From JARBUG01 sp035628915 (GTDB lineage: Bacteria; Bacillota; Sulfobacillia; Symbiobacteriales; Symbiobacteriaceae), in the NCBI GenBank assembly GCA_035628915.1, contig DASPIW010000044.1:1-64000 (forward strand): a stretch of 64,000 bases of DNA, in the 5' to 3' direction. The translations under genes and the position numbers were made by a program. Under the pieces are notes generated by a model that saw only the letters and a program-made list of their open reading frames with translations, ran no database searches and was not told the DNA's origin. Positions 32,816 through 40,090 of the stretch are shown piece by piece. Every line of letters begins with the position of its first letter. The stretch's first letter is position 1.

Positions 32816-33262
32816 CTACTCTTCTATCAGAACGCGTCCGGCCTCGAGAATGCCCTTGATCTGCAACAACGGCAGCACAGCCGCTGTGGCGAAGAAAACC
32901 AGCCTCCAGGGCGACTGCGGGCTGTCCATGGCCGCCAGCACGGCGCCCATACCGATCAAGCTGTACAGCCCAAGCACTGCGGAGCTGATGTAGGTCAGTA
33001 CCAGCATGGCGGCTCCCGTTCGTACCCAACCCGCCAGTGACAGGGAGAGCCCGGCAACCGGCAAACCCAGAACGCAGGCTGCGAGCCCGGCAGCGAAGGC
33101 CGGCGCCACTTCGGCGCCCAACCCGAGGGCCGCAGCGCCGTTGATGCCCGCCGCCACGAGGTGCAGCACCACCGTCGGCACGACACTGTGGAGCCTCGCG
33201 GGATCATGGCGAGGCGAAACGGTCGCACGGTGCGCGACCTTCAGCCGGGCCCCCGGTTTCAT
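32816..33262 (-). CDS. Four-helix membrane protein, function unknown
   Basis: A 148-residue protein with a basic N-terminus (about 25 residues) and four hydrophobic segments (about 28-52, 55-80, 82-108, 118-138). The ATG at 33262 follows GGGAGGG at 8 bases. I recognise no domain; the short loops and N-terminal basic tail are compatible with a small permease subunit or a YIP1-like protein. It stands alone between gene-free stretches, and the neighbouring genes give no hint of function. Confidence 0.55.
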   Translation of the reverse strand: MKPGARLKVAHRATVSPRHDPARLHSVVPTVVLHLVAAGINGAAALGLGAEVAPAFAAGLAACVLGLPVAGLSLSLAGWVRTGAAMLVLTYISSAVLGLYSLIGMGAVLAAMDSPQSPWRLVFFATAAVLPLLQIKGILEAGRVLIEE

Positions 33263-33624
33263 AGCGCTTTCCCTCCCTCCGTTACGCTGAGTGTAGCAGG
33301 GATCAAGGGGCGCCCGTCATCGGGGGCGATGCCGATTTCGGCTCCGTTTCCCGCCCTACAGTCATGGTGGTACAATGCAACATAAGCCTTAGCGATTGGG
33401 CGCCGACCCGGTGGAGTACCGGCTACAGTATGACGGCGACCGATTGCTCGGCCACACAATTCTGCCGCTTTTCCCTGATGTCCGGGGCGGTTAGCTACTT
33501 CGACTAGCGACCATCAACGAAAGCACTGTTCTTTACAATGAAGGCGTAAATGGGAGGGTTTGGGCACCTCCGGCGCGGAAGTCAAGATAGTGATGCCTAC
33601 CGCCCGCTTGGAGGTGCATTTCGT
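33263..33624. other. Gene-free stretch upstream of the ferredoxin-AOR operon
   Basis: No convincing gene. A 27-codon frame (33411-33494) has a plausible composition but no ribosome binding site. The promoter of the operon at 33625 should lie here; TACAAT near 33371 is a candidate -10 without a clear -35. Confidence 0.4.
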
Positions 33625-34035
33625 ATGAAGCTTGCGCTCGCGGCTGACCGCTGCAGCGGATGCCGAGCCTGTGAGTTGGTCTGCGCCCTGGACAATTGGA
33701 GCGCACTCAACCCCAAGAAGGCCGCACTCCGTGTCAGTGGTCACTTCCCGACCCCCGGCCGCTATACGGTCGCCATCTGCGACCAATGCGGCACCTGCGC
33801 TGAAGTCTGCCCCACAAACGCCATCCAGCAGGATGAGCGTGGCGCCTGGCTGATCAACGGCGAAGACTGCATCGGCTGCAACATCTGCGTCCAGGAATGC
33901 CCCAAGGGTGTCATGTATCTGCATGACGACAACGGCATGGTTCCCATCAAGTGCACCCTGTGCGGCAAGTGCCTCGAGTTCTGCCCGATGGGCGCCCTGT
34001 ACGACGCCGACGGCGTCATTCCCACCAGGAGGTGA
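33625..34035 (+). CDS. Polyferredoxin, electron-transfer partner of the aldehyde oxidoreductase
   Basis: A 136-residue iron-sulfur protein with four ferredoxin motifs: CSGCRACELVC, CDQCGTCAEVCP, CIGCNICVQECP and CTLCGKCLEFCP, so sixteen Cys for four [4Fe-4S] clusters. It resembles the small subunit encoded beside aldehyde:ferredoxin oxidoreductases in bacteria. The ATG at 33625 has GGAGGTG eight bases upstream. The oxidoreductase gene starts 5 bases after its stop, so they are co-transcribed and probably form a complex that passes electrons to ferredoxin or another carrier. Confidence 0.88.
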   Translation: MKLALAADRCSGCRACELVCALDNWSALNPKKAALRVSGHFPTPGRYTVAICDQCGTCAEVCPTNAIQQDERGAWLINGEDCIGCNICVQECPKGVMYLHDDNGMVPIKCTLCGKCLEFCPMGALYDADGVIPTRR

Positions 34036-34040
34036 TTCCC

Positions 34041-35879
34041 GTGATTCCTGGCTACGGCGGCAACATTCTACGCGTAAACCTGACTGCGAAGAGCTCCGCG
34101 ACCACCCCGATCCCCGAGTCCTGGAAGCGGGAGTACCTGGGCGGCCGCGGCTTCATCGCCCGCGCCTTCTGGGACGAAATCAAGCCCGGCACCGATCCCC
34201 TGGGCCCCGACAACAAGCTGCTGATGGCCCCCGGTCCCTACACCGGCCAGTTCCTCAGCTCCAGCGGCAAGCTGCACATGGGTGCGCTGAGCCCCGCGAC
34301 CGGCGGCTACGGCGACTCCAATATGGGCGGCCACGTCTCCTTTGAGCTGAAGCAGGCGGGCGTCGACCTGCTGATCCTGGAAGGGATCGCCGACACCCCC
34401 GTCACCGTCGTGATTGACGATGGCAAGGTCACCTACCGCGACGCTTCCCCCTACTGGGAAGGTACAACCTTCGACACCGAGCGCCGTCTGAAGGAAGAAC
34501 TGGGCGAAGAATGGCAGATCATGGTCATCGGCCCGGCCGCCGTCAACGGTGTGGTATTTGCCTGCATTCAGCACGACTTCGGCCGGCAGGCCGGCCGGAC
34601 CGGCGTCGGCACCGTCATGGCCTCCAAGAAGGTCAAGGCGATCGCCGTGCGCGGCACCAAGGACGTCCGCCTCTTTGACGCCAAGCGCACCCTCGCCGAA
34701 GGCGAGAAGATGATGGACCAGGTGATGAAGCAGCCCGGCTTCACTGCCTGGCAGCCGTACGGCACGCCGGAAGTGGTGCCGTGGGCCAGCTCCCAGGGCG
34801 TCATGCCGACCCGCAACTTCCAGACCGGCGTGATTGAAGGCTTCCATAACCTCGACGGCCCCACCATGAAGGCGAAGGTCACGGAGATCGACAAGGGCTG
34901 CACCAGCTGCGCCATTCCCTGCGGCAAGTGGGGCAAGGGCGTGCTGAACGGTAAGGAGAAGCCCCAGGAAGGCCCGGAGTACGAATCGATCGCCCTGCTG
35001 GGCTCCAACTTGGGCATCACCGATATTCAGCAGGTCGCCTACCTCAACGGCACCTGCGACGAGCTCGGCCTCGACTCCATCTCCGCCGGCAACGTCGTCG
35101 CCTGGTCGATGGAATGCTTCGAGAAGGGCTTCCTGAGCGCAGCGGACCTGGGCCGGGAGATGCGCTTCGGCGACGCCGAAGCCGCCGCCGCCATGTTCCA
35201 CGACATCGCCTATGGCCACGGCTTTGGCAAGATCCTCGGTCAGGGCGTGCGTGCTGCCGCGACCCGCGTGGGCCTGGGCACCGAACGCTTCGCCATGCAC
35301 GTTAAGGGCCTGGAGATTTCGGGCTACGAGGCCCGGTACGCCCCGGCCATGATGCTCTCCTACATGACCTGCGACATCGGTGGCAACCACAGCCGGTCCT
35401 GGGCGGTCACCTTCGATGTGGCCACCGGCCGCGAGAACTTTGAGGGCAAGGCCGAGCGGGTCATCTGGCTGCAACACGTCCGTCCGCTCTTCGATGCCCT
35501 TGGCTGCTGCCGCTTCCCGTGGGTCGAGGCCGGCCTCGATCCGGAAAGCTATGTGGCTTTCATTGAGCCGATTACTGGCATGCAGTTCACCTGGGACGAT
35601 ATGCTGAAGGTGAGCGAACGGGTCTGGAACCTGACCCGCATGATCAGCTACCGGCACATTCCCGGTTTTGGCCGCTCCTTCGACAGCCCGCCGCCCCGGT
35701 GGGTCGAGGAAGGGCACGAGACCGGCCCGACCGCAGGCAAGCACTTCACCCCCGAGCAGGCCCAGGATCTGCTCGACCGGTACTATAAGCTGCGCGGCTG
35801 GGATGTGAACGGCATTCCGAAGGCGGAGAAGCTGCAGGAGCTGGGCCTCGAGTTCTGCGTGGCGGCGCTATGCAAGTAA
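34041..35879 (+). CDS. aor: Tungsten-type aldehyde:ferredoxin oxidoreductase family enzyme
   Basis: AOR enzymes use a tungsten- or molybdenum-bis-pyranopterin and a [4Fe-4S] cluster to interconvert aldehydes and carboxylic acids at low potential. The 612-residue length fits the family. Features: GGNILRVNLT at the N-terminus, LGGRGFIARAFWDE, FGRQAGRTGVGTVMASKKVKA... region for pterin binding, and the cluster motif CTSCAIPCGKW with a further Cys near the end (LGCCRFP). GTG 34041 follows AGGAGGTG. The adjacent polyferredoxin and MoaD-like genes support a dedicated cofactor and electron-transfer module. True substrate unknown. Confidence 0.9.
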   Translation: MIPGYGGNILRVNLTAKSSATTPIPESWKREYLGGRGFIARAFWDEIKPGTDPLGPDNKLLMAPGPYTGQFLSSSGKLHMGALSPATGGYGDSNMGGHVSFELKQAGVDLLILEGIADTPVTVVIDDGKVTYRDASPYWEGTTFDTERRLKEELGEEWQIMVIGPAAVNGVVFACIQHDFGRQAGRTGVGTVMASKKVKAIAVRGTKDVRLFDAKRTLAEGEKMMDQVMKQPGFTAWQPYGTPEVVPWASSQGVMPTRNFQTGVIEGFHNLDGPTMKAKVTEIDKGCTSCAIPCGKWGKGVLNGKEKPQEGPEYESIALLGSNLGITDIQQVAYLNGTCDELGLDSISAGNVVAWSMECFEKGFLSAADLGREMRFGDAEAAAAMFHDIAYGHGFGKILGQGVRAAATRVGLGTERFAMHVKGLEISGYEARYAPAMMLSYMTCDIGGNHSRSWAVTFDVATGRENFEGKAERVIWLQHVRPLFDALGCCRFPWVEAGLDPESYVAFIEPITGMQFTWDDMLKVSERVWNLTRMISYRHIPGFGRSFDSPPPRWVEEGHETGPTAGKHFTPEQAQDLLDRYYKLRGWDVNGIPKAEKLQELGLEFCVAALCK

Positions 35880-36103
35880 CGCTCCGCCTCGAAGGACACC
35901 TGCGGGAGTTCTTCCCGGCCCTGAACGCACCCCAGACTGTGGTGCTCGACGGACCGAAGACGGTGGCCGAGATTCTCGAAGCGGTGGGCATGCCGCCAAC
36001 GCTCCCCAGTTCCGTCCTGTGCGGACGGGTGCGGGTGCCGCTGGACCATGTACCGGCCAGCGGCGACGAGTTGGTGCTCCTTTCCCCCCTGGCGGGCGGA
36101 TAA
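35870..36103 (+). CDS. MoaD/ThiS family sulfur carrier protein
   Basis: A 77-residue beta-grasp protein ending in the di-glycine (LSPLAGG) needed for adenylation and thiocarboxylation. It starts 10 bases inside the AOR gene, so its translation is coupled. MoaD-type proteins donate the dithiolene sulfur of molybdopterin; copies in AOR operons probably serve the tungsten cofactor. Paralogues elsewhere would provide the general MoaD. It is the last gene before the terminator at 36117. Confidence 0.85.
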   Translation: MQVTLRLEGHLREFFPALNAPQTVVLDGPKTVAEILEAVGMPPTLPSSVLCGRVRVPLDHVPASGDELVLLSPLAGG

Positions 36104-36116
36104 TCGTGAATCAGGA

Positions 36117-36152
36117 CCCCGGGCGCGCAAGGTGCGCCCGGGGTATTTCTTT
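36117..36152 (+). terminator. Rho-independent terminator of the AOR operon
   Basis: CCCCGGGCGC / GCGCCCGGGG arms, followed by TATTTCTTT. Confidence 0.85.
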
Positions 36153-36209
36153 ATGCCCGCGAACTTGTCGTTTCAACGATTCGTATTAACGATAAAGGGA
36201 GGTGGTCGA

Positions 36210-36452
36210 ATGCGGAAGGCAAAGCGTTACCTGGTCTGGATGGACCTGCGTCTCTCCTTTGCCAACGAGTTCAGAGTGGATCAGCAACGGCGGCTGGCTG
36301 CCTGCCCGGCGGCCGCCGGCTATACTGACCAGGAGGCAGCTCCACTCCATGCGCCACAGCCTCCATGCGCTCGGTCAGGAGCGCAAGGCGCTGCTCGACC
36401 GGCTCAAGAGCATCTCTCTGACGGAGCAGCCGGAACTGAAGCGCCTGGCTGA
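36210..36452 (+). CDS. N-terminal part of a small coiled-coil protein, apparently frameshifted
   Basis: ATG 36210 has a strong GGGAGGTGG just upstream and encodes MRKAKRYLVWMDLRLSFANE, a plausible protein start. After about 42 codons the frame turns Pro/Ala/Gly-rich and reads as a shadow of the coiled-coil frame at 36349. A shift of +1 near 36335-36345, where AGGAGG occurs, would join the two into one protein of about 145 residues. It may be a true mutation, a sequencing error or programmed frameshifting. Function unknown; it belongs to the RNase H operon. Confidence 0.45.
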   Translation: MRKAKRYLVWMDLRLSFANEFRVDQQRRLAACPAAAGYTDQEAAPLHAPQPPCARSGAQGAARPAQEHLSDGAAGTEAPG

Positions 36453-36648
36453 CGAAATGAACGCGCTGCGCCGTGAGGAAGCGAATCTCCGGCAGCGTCA
36501 TGCCCAATCCCTTGAGGAGGAGACGCTCCGGCACCGCGAGCGCATCGCCGGGCTGACCGCCGAACTGGCCTCGCTGCGTGCCGGATACAGCAGCATACTG
36601 AACCGGCGCCGTTTACTCCTGGCCGGCGGTGGAGGTGGTCAACCGTGA
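36349..36648 (+). CDS. Small coiled-coil protein, partner gene of the RNase H fusion protein
   Basis: A 99-residue frame starting at ATG 36349; AGGAGG lies 12 bases upstream. Nearly the whole product is one charged helix with heptad spacing (ERKALLDRLKSI, LADEMNALRREEANLRQR), ending in a short Gly-rich tail. Its stop overlaps the GTG of the next gene (GTGA), so translation is coupled. It may be the second half of the frame starting at 36210. Coiled-coil content in both operon partners suggests that they bind each other. Confidence 0.55.
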   Translation: MRHSLHALGQERKALLDRLKSISLTEQPELKRLADEMNALRREEANLRQRHAQSLEEETLRHRERIAGLTAELASLRAGYSSILNRRRLLLAGGGGGQP

Positions 36649-38222
36649 AACAGGACTGGCTTTACGGGATCGGGATCAGCCTGCCCATGTCTGAACTGCG
36701 GAGACTTGCGCAACTTGAGTATTCGGTTGACCCCGCGCTGGCCGCCATTGCAGAAGAGGAGGCCGCCGCCTTCATGGCGGCGACTTACGTGGTGCGGTTC
36801 ATGAACTGGGAGAACTTCCGCACGCTGTGCAAGGCGCTGGGCGTCCCCCTGGTTGACAGAAGCGACAAAGAGCGGCGCCGGGCCACCCTGCGGGCCTTGC
36901 GCCACTGGAAGATCGGGACCTTTCGCGAGCTGATCAGCCGGACCGTCCTCGACTGCGGCATGGGCCGGTTCCGCGATGTGTCCACGCACCCGGAACTGTG
37001 GACGGATCAGTTCTTCCGCGAGGCGTATCGCGAAAACATGAAGCTGGGCTGGCTGGTGCAAATTCGCCGGCACCTTCACCCGGAGGCGGATATCCGGGCG
37101 TGGCTGCGCAGTCTGGGGGATGAGGCCGCGGCGGCATACGACTGGGTGCTCGATATGGGGCGCCTGTCCCTGCGCAGGATCGTCTACAAGGACGACCGAC
37201 CGCGGGGGACGAACATGGACGCGGATGCGGCCGCGGCTCTTCAACCCGAGCAGGTGCGCGAAAAGGACCGGCATGCGGGCGCCGCCCGGCAGGCGCTGCG
37301 TCGGCTGGAGCAAGATCGCAAGGCCCTGCGGCAGCGTACCCGTCAGGCCGAAATGGAGAAGCAGGCCCTCGTGTCGCAGGCGCAGGGCGAAGTGCGGGCG
37401 GAGCGCCGGGCCCTGAGTGAACTGCGTCGGGCGGCGGAGCGCGAACGCGAGCAGCAGGCCCGGCAGCATGAGGCGGAAGTGAGCTACCTGCGCCGTCAGA
37501 TCGCGGCGGCCCGGTCCGAGTTCCTGCAGGCCCTGAGCGGGGTCCGGTCCGCCCTCCTGGACGGCATCGCCGTGAGTGTGACGGGCGGTGACCCGGAGCT
37601 TTCCCGCCGGATGGTCGAAACGCTGGGCGGCACGATGGCAGCGGAAGGCGCCGGGGTGACCCTGTCGGGCGAGGCGGGCCCTGCGGATTTGGACCGGCAG
37701 TTGCGGGAGATCGCCCTGCAGCATGTGGAGATTCGCTGCGACGGGCTCCGCCGCCGCAAGGGGCGGCGCCCGGCCATTGCCGGATCGGCGTTTCAGGTCT
37801 ATCGGGACGGAAAAGTGATCCACCGGGAGGGGCGGGTCGTCTGCGCCACCGCGGGCGCGACAAGCCTGATGGCCGAATACGGTGCAGTTCTGATGGCGCT
37901 GAGCTGGCACCTGCGGGCCGGGCCGCCTCGCGGCGCCCGGGTCGACGTCTGGTCGGATTGCCGGACGATGGTCGACCACGTAACGGGGCGGCGCCGCCTG
38001 GTTCAAATGCGCGGCTGCGTGATGCTGGACCGCCGCCTTCAGCGGCTGCTGCGGGCGCTGCAGAAGCTGGGGTGTCAGGTGACGCTCCGCTGGGTGCCGC
38101 GGGAGCGAGTGGATGCGGAGGACAGGCTGTGTGACCGTGTGTACCGGGAGGCAACGTGGTACCACCAGCACCGGGAAGGGCGTCTGAGTCTTCCGCTCAG
38201 GGGCTTCCTGAAATCGTTGTAG
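36645..38222 (+). CDS. Coiled-coil protein with C-terminal RNase H-like domain
   Basis: A 525-residue protein of three parts. Residues 1-185 are helical and of unknown fold. Residues 203-292 form a long, highly charged coiled coil. A short Rossmann-like segment with GGDPELSRRMVETLGG (314-329) follows. Residues 360-503 read as an RNase HI fold: Asp366 (IRCDG), Glu411 (MAEYGAVLMAL), Asp438 (WSDCRTMV) and Asp493 (AEDRL), the complete D-E-D-D metal quartet. Such an enzyme could cut RNA in RNA-DNA hybrids or double-stranded RNA. No helicase or reverse transcriptase is adjacent. The role is unknown; see findings. Confidence 0.65.
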   Translation: MKQDWLYGIGISLPMSELRRLAQLEYSVDPALAAIAEEEAAAFMAATYVVRFMNWENFRTLCKALGVPLVDRSDKERRRATLRALRHWKIGTFRELISRTVLDCGMGRFRDVSTHPELWTDQFFREAYRENMKLGWLVQIRRHLHPEADIRAWLRSLGDEAAAAYDWVLDMGRLSLRRIVYKDDRPRGTNMDADAAAALQPEQVREKDRHAGAARQALRRLEQDRKALRQRTRQAEMEKQALVSQAQGEVRAERRALSELRRAAEREREQQARQHEAEVSYLRRQIAAARSEFLQALSGVRSALLDGIAVSVTGGDPELSRRMVETLGGTMAAEGAGVTLSGEAGPADLDRQLREIALQHVEIRCDGLRRRKGRRPAIAGSAFQVYRDGKVIHREGRVVCATAGATSLMAEYGAVLMALSWHLRAGPPRGARVDVWSDCRTMVDHVTGRRRLVQMRGCVMLDRRLQRLLRALQKLGCQVTLRWVPRERVDAEDRLCDRVYREATWYHQHREGRLSLPLRGFLKSL

Positions 38223-38414
38223 AATCGCATGAGAGTTGGAGTTGATCCCCGCCTTGGCTGAAGGAAACAGAATTCATTACTCGGAATTGCACTTGATCGT
38301 ATAAATGACTGACGGCATCTGCAATCGAACCTGTGATCATGTTGAATCAGAATTGATCATGTGCAATCGGGTGATCCTTGCGTAACTGAGGCTGCAAATG
38401 TGGGGTGATGGGGG

Positions 38415-38657
38415 CATTTTGCCACGAAGGACGCGGAGGACACGGAAAGGGATCAACACGGCAATTGCATTTTGTGTCATTTATTCAATAGATAGCAGAT
38501 CCCGAAAGAGCCGTCAGACAAGGCCCAGAGCCATGGTTCATCAATGTTATTCATCCGCGTTCTTCCCAACTAAGCGCCATCCGCGCAGCCATGTCACACT
38601 CCCACTTCCACTGCCGCGACATCCGTGTCCCCTTCCGCGGCTTCCGTGGTAAAAATC
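38415..38657. repeat. MITE-like element bounded by imperfect inverted repeats
   Basis: The left end (38415-38452) reads TTTTGCCACGAAGGACGCGG and continues AGGACACGGA; the right end (38621-38657), reversed, reads TTTTTACCACGGAAGCCGCGG and continues AAGGGGACACGGA when its first base is dropped. The ends are about 80% alike over 35 bases. The 165-base interior has no gene. The 38223-38414 stretch before it holds only short ATTGATCAT/GTGATCAT repeats. CCACGAAGG-type repeats are widespread in environmental bacteria. Confidence 0.55.
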
Positions 38658-38703
38658 CCGTTCCCATTCCCACATGCAAGGCCCGGACTTGGGCGCAACA
38701 GCA

Positions 38704-38731
38704 AACCCGGACTGCAAAGGCAGCCCGGGTC
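38704..38731 (-). terminator. Terminator of the NifX-like gene
   Basis: On the minus strand CCCGGGCTGC / GCAGTCCGGG around CTTT is followed by TTTGCTGTTG. Confidence 0.7.
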
Positions 38732-38749
38732 TTCTGTATTCGTGGCGTT

Positions 38750-39100
38750 CTAGTGTCCGCAGGAGCCGCCCGCATCCAGGCCCTCGGTGGTCAGCTCGAG
38801 CTTCCCGGCGACGAAATCGGCCAGGACTTTGGCGGGGTCGCCGGTGGCGCCCAGCACTACGGGGATGCCCATCTGGGCGAACATGCCCTGGGCATGGGGC
38901 GGCATGCCCCAGGCGACGACCTGGTTGACGCCCTGCCGGGCCACGAAGACGGGGGGCGGGCCGCCGGGGCCGTGGCCGGGGTTCTCGACTTCAGCCTGGC
39001 TGATCACCTTGCCGTCCTCCACATCGGCGATCAGGAACTTTTCGCACATGCCCAGGTGCGGGGCGACGGTGCCGTTGCTGACGGGGATAGCGATGCGCAT
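38750..39100 (-). CDS. NifB/NifX-type dinitrogenase iron-molybdenum cofactor family protein
   Basis: A 116-residue protein of PF02579. MRIAIPVSNGTVAPHLGMCE at the start and the region ending GKLELTTEGLDAG match the small MTH1175-like group. In non-diazotrophs these proteins bind metal clusters or Fe-Mo type cofactors for unknown purposes. The tail GGSCGH adds Cys and His that could bind a metal. ATG 39100 follows GGAGGG; an upstream in-frame ATG at 39148 has no binding site. No nif genes are nearby. Confidence 0.82.
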   Translation of the reverse strand: MRIAIPVSNGTVAPHLGMCEKFLIADVEDGKVISQAEVENPGHGPGGPPPVFVARQGVNQVVAWGMPPHAQGMFAQMGIPVVLGATGDPAKVLADFVAGKLELTTEGLDAGGSCGH

Positions 39101-39283
39101 AGTATTTAGGGCCCTCCTTGTTGCTCTAGATCTTTCTAGAGAAAGCATACCCGAATCTTACCGGCTGAACAGTGACAGATATCACCTTCGATGGATTGGG
39201 GCCATTGACCGGCGGAAGGGTGAGCCCGGCCGGCTGTTGAATCACCTCCCACGGAGGGTGATTGCCAAAGGAGGATGGTACAA

Positions 39284-40066
39284 ATGGATTGGCCGCTGCT
39301 GGCCCAGGAGCTTGAGTCCCAAGTCAGGCCTGACACCTTTCCGCTGGCGCTCCGGATCGTGAAGCCGCCCGAGCGCCTTCCGGCGAAAATCCGGCGCCCG
39401 GCAGCCGACATGGGGGTGCGGGTCTCCATCTGCCAAGGCATCAGCATGGCCCGGCGCTACGGCTGGGCCGTCGGCATGGGCGCCGAAGACCTGCAGTGCC
39501 CCATCGCCCAGGTCGCCTTTGGCTTCGAGCCGCCCGTCCCCTATTACAGCGACGGAAACCTGGCCGCCGGCATGTATGTGGAGACGTGCGGGCAGGGCGC
39601 CCTGACCGAAGCGGAAGTCCCGAAACTTGCGGCGGATGAGGCCGGGGTGGTCTGCGCCGCACCCCTGGCACGGGCGACGTTCGAGCCCCAGGTGGTGCTG
39701 GTCTACGGCAACAGCGCCCAGGTGATGCGCCTGGCGGCAGCGGCACTGTGGAAGACCGGCGGCGCCCTGACGACCCGGACCAGCGCCCGGGCCGACTGCG
39801 CCGACATCGTCATCCGGCCGCTCCGGGAAGATGCGCCTCAGGTGATCCTCCCCTGCTACGGCGACCGGGTCTTCGGCCAGACCCAGGACCACGAAATGGC
39901 ATTCTGCTTCCCGGCCCGCATGGCCGGCGACCTGTTGGAAGGGCTGAAAGGCACCCATAAAGGTGGCATCCGGTATCCGATCCCCCATTACCTGCGCTAC
40001 GAGGCGGAGTTCCCGGCGACCTACCGGAAACTGCAAGAGCTCTGGGAGCAGGAGAGACAGCAATAA
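39284..40066 (+). CDS. DUF169 family protein
   Basis: A 260-residue protein of the DUF169 family (COG2043). Visible family traits are the early PLALRIVKPPE, a Cys-containing ISICQGISMARRYGW block, CPIAQVAFGFE with a second Cys, and DHEMAFCFPARMAGDLLEGL near the end. Members are common in anaerobes and have no settled function; the conserved Cys residues suggest a redox or cofactor role. ATG 39284 has GGAGG 9 bases upstream. An imperfect palindrome, AATCACCTCC..GGAGGGTGATT, at 39240-39263 lies in the leader. Confidence 0.78.
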   Translation: MDWPLLAQELESQVRPDTFPLALRIVKPPERLPAKIRRPAADMGVRVSICQGISMARRYGWAVGMGAEDLQCPIAQVAFGFEPPVPYYSDGNLAAGMYVETCGQGALTEAEVPKLAADEAGVVCAAPLARATFEPQVVLVYGNSAQVMRLAAAALWKTGGALTTRTSARADCADIVIRPLREDAPQVILPCYGDRVFGQTQDHEMAFCFPARMAGDLLEGLKGTHKGGIRYPIPHYLRYEAEFPATYRKLQELWEQERQQ

Positions 40067-40090
40067 GGTACGATTCGCGCCGTCCGGGGC

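Noticed and set aside
33411..33494. A 27-codon frame (GTG start) before the ferredoxin gene
   Set aside because: Plausible residue mix but no ribosome binding site and no terminator; kept only as part of the gene-free stretch.
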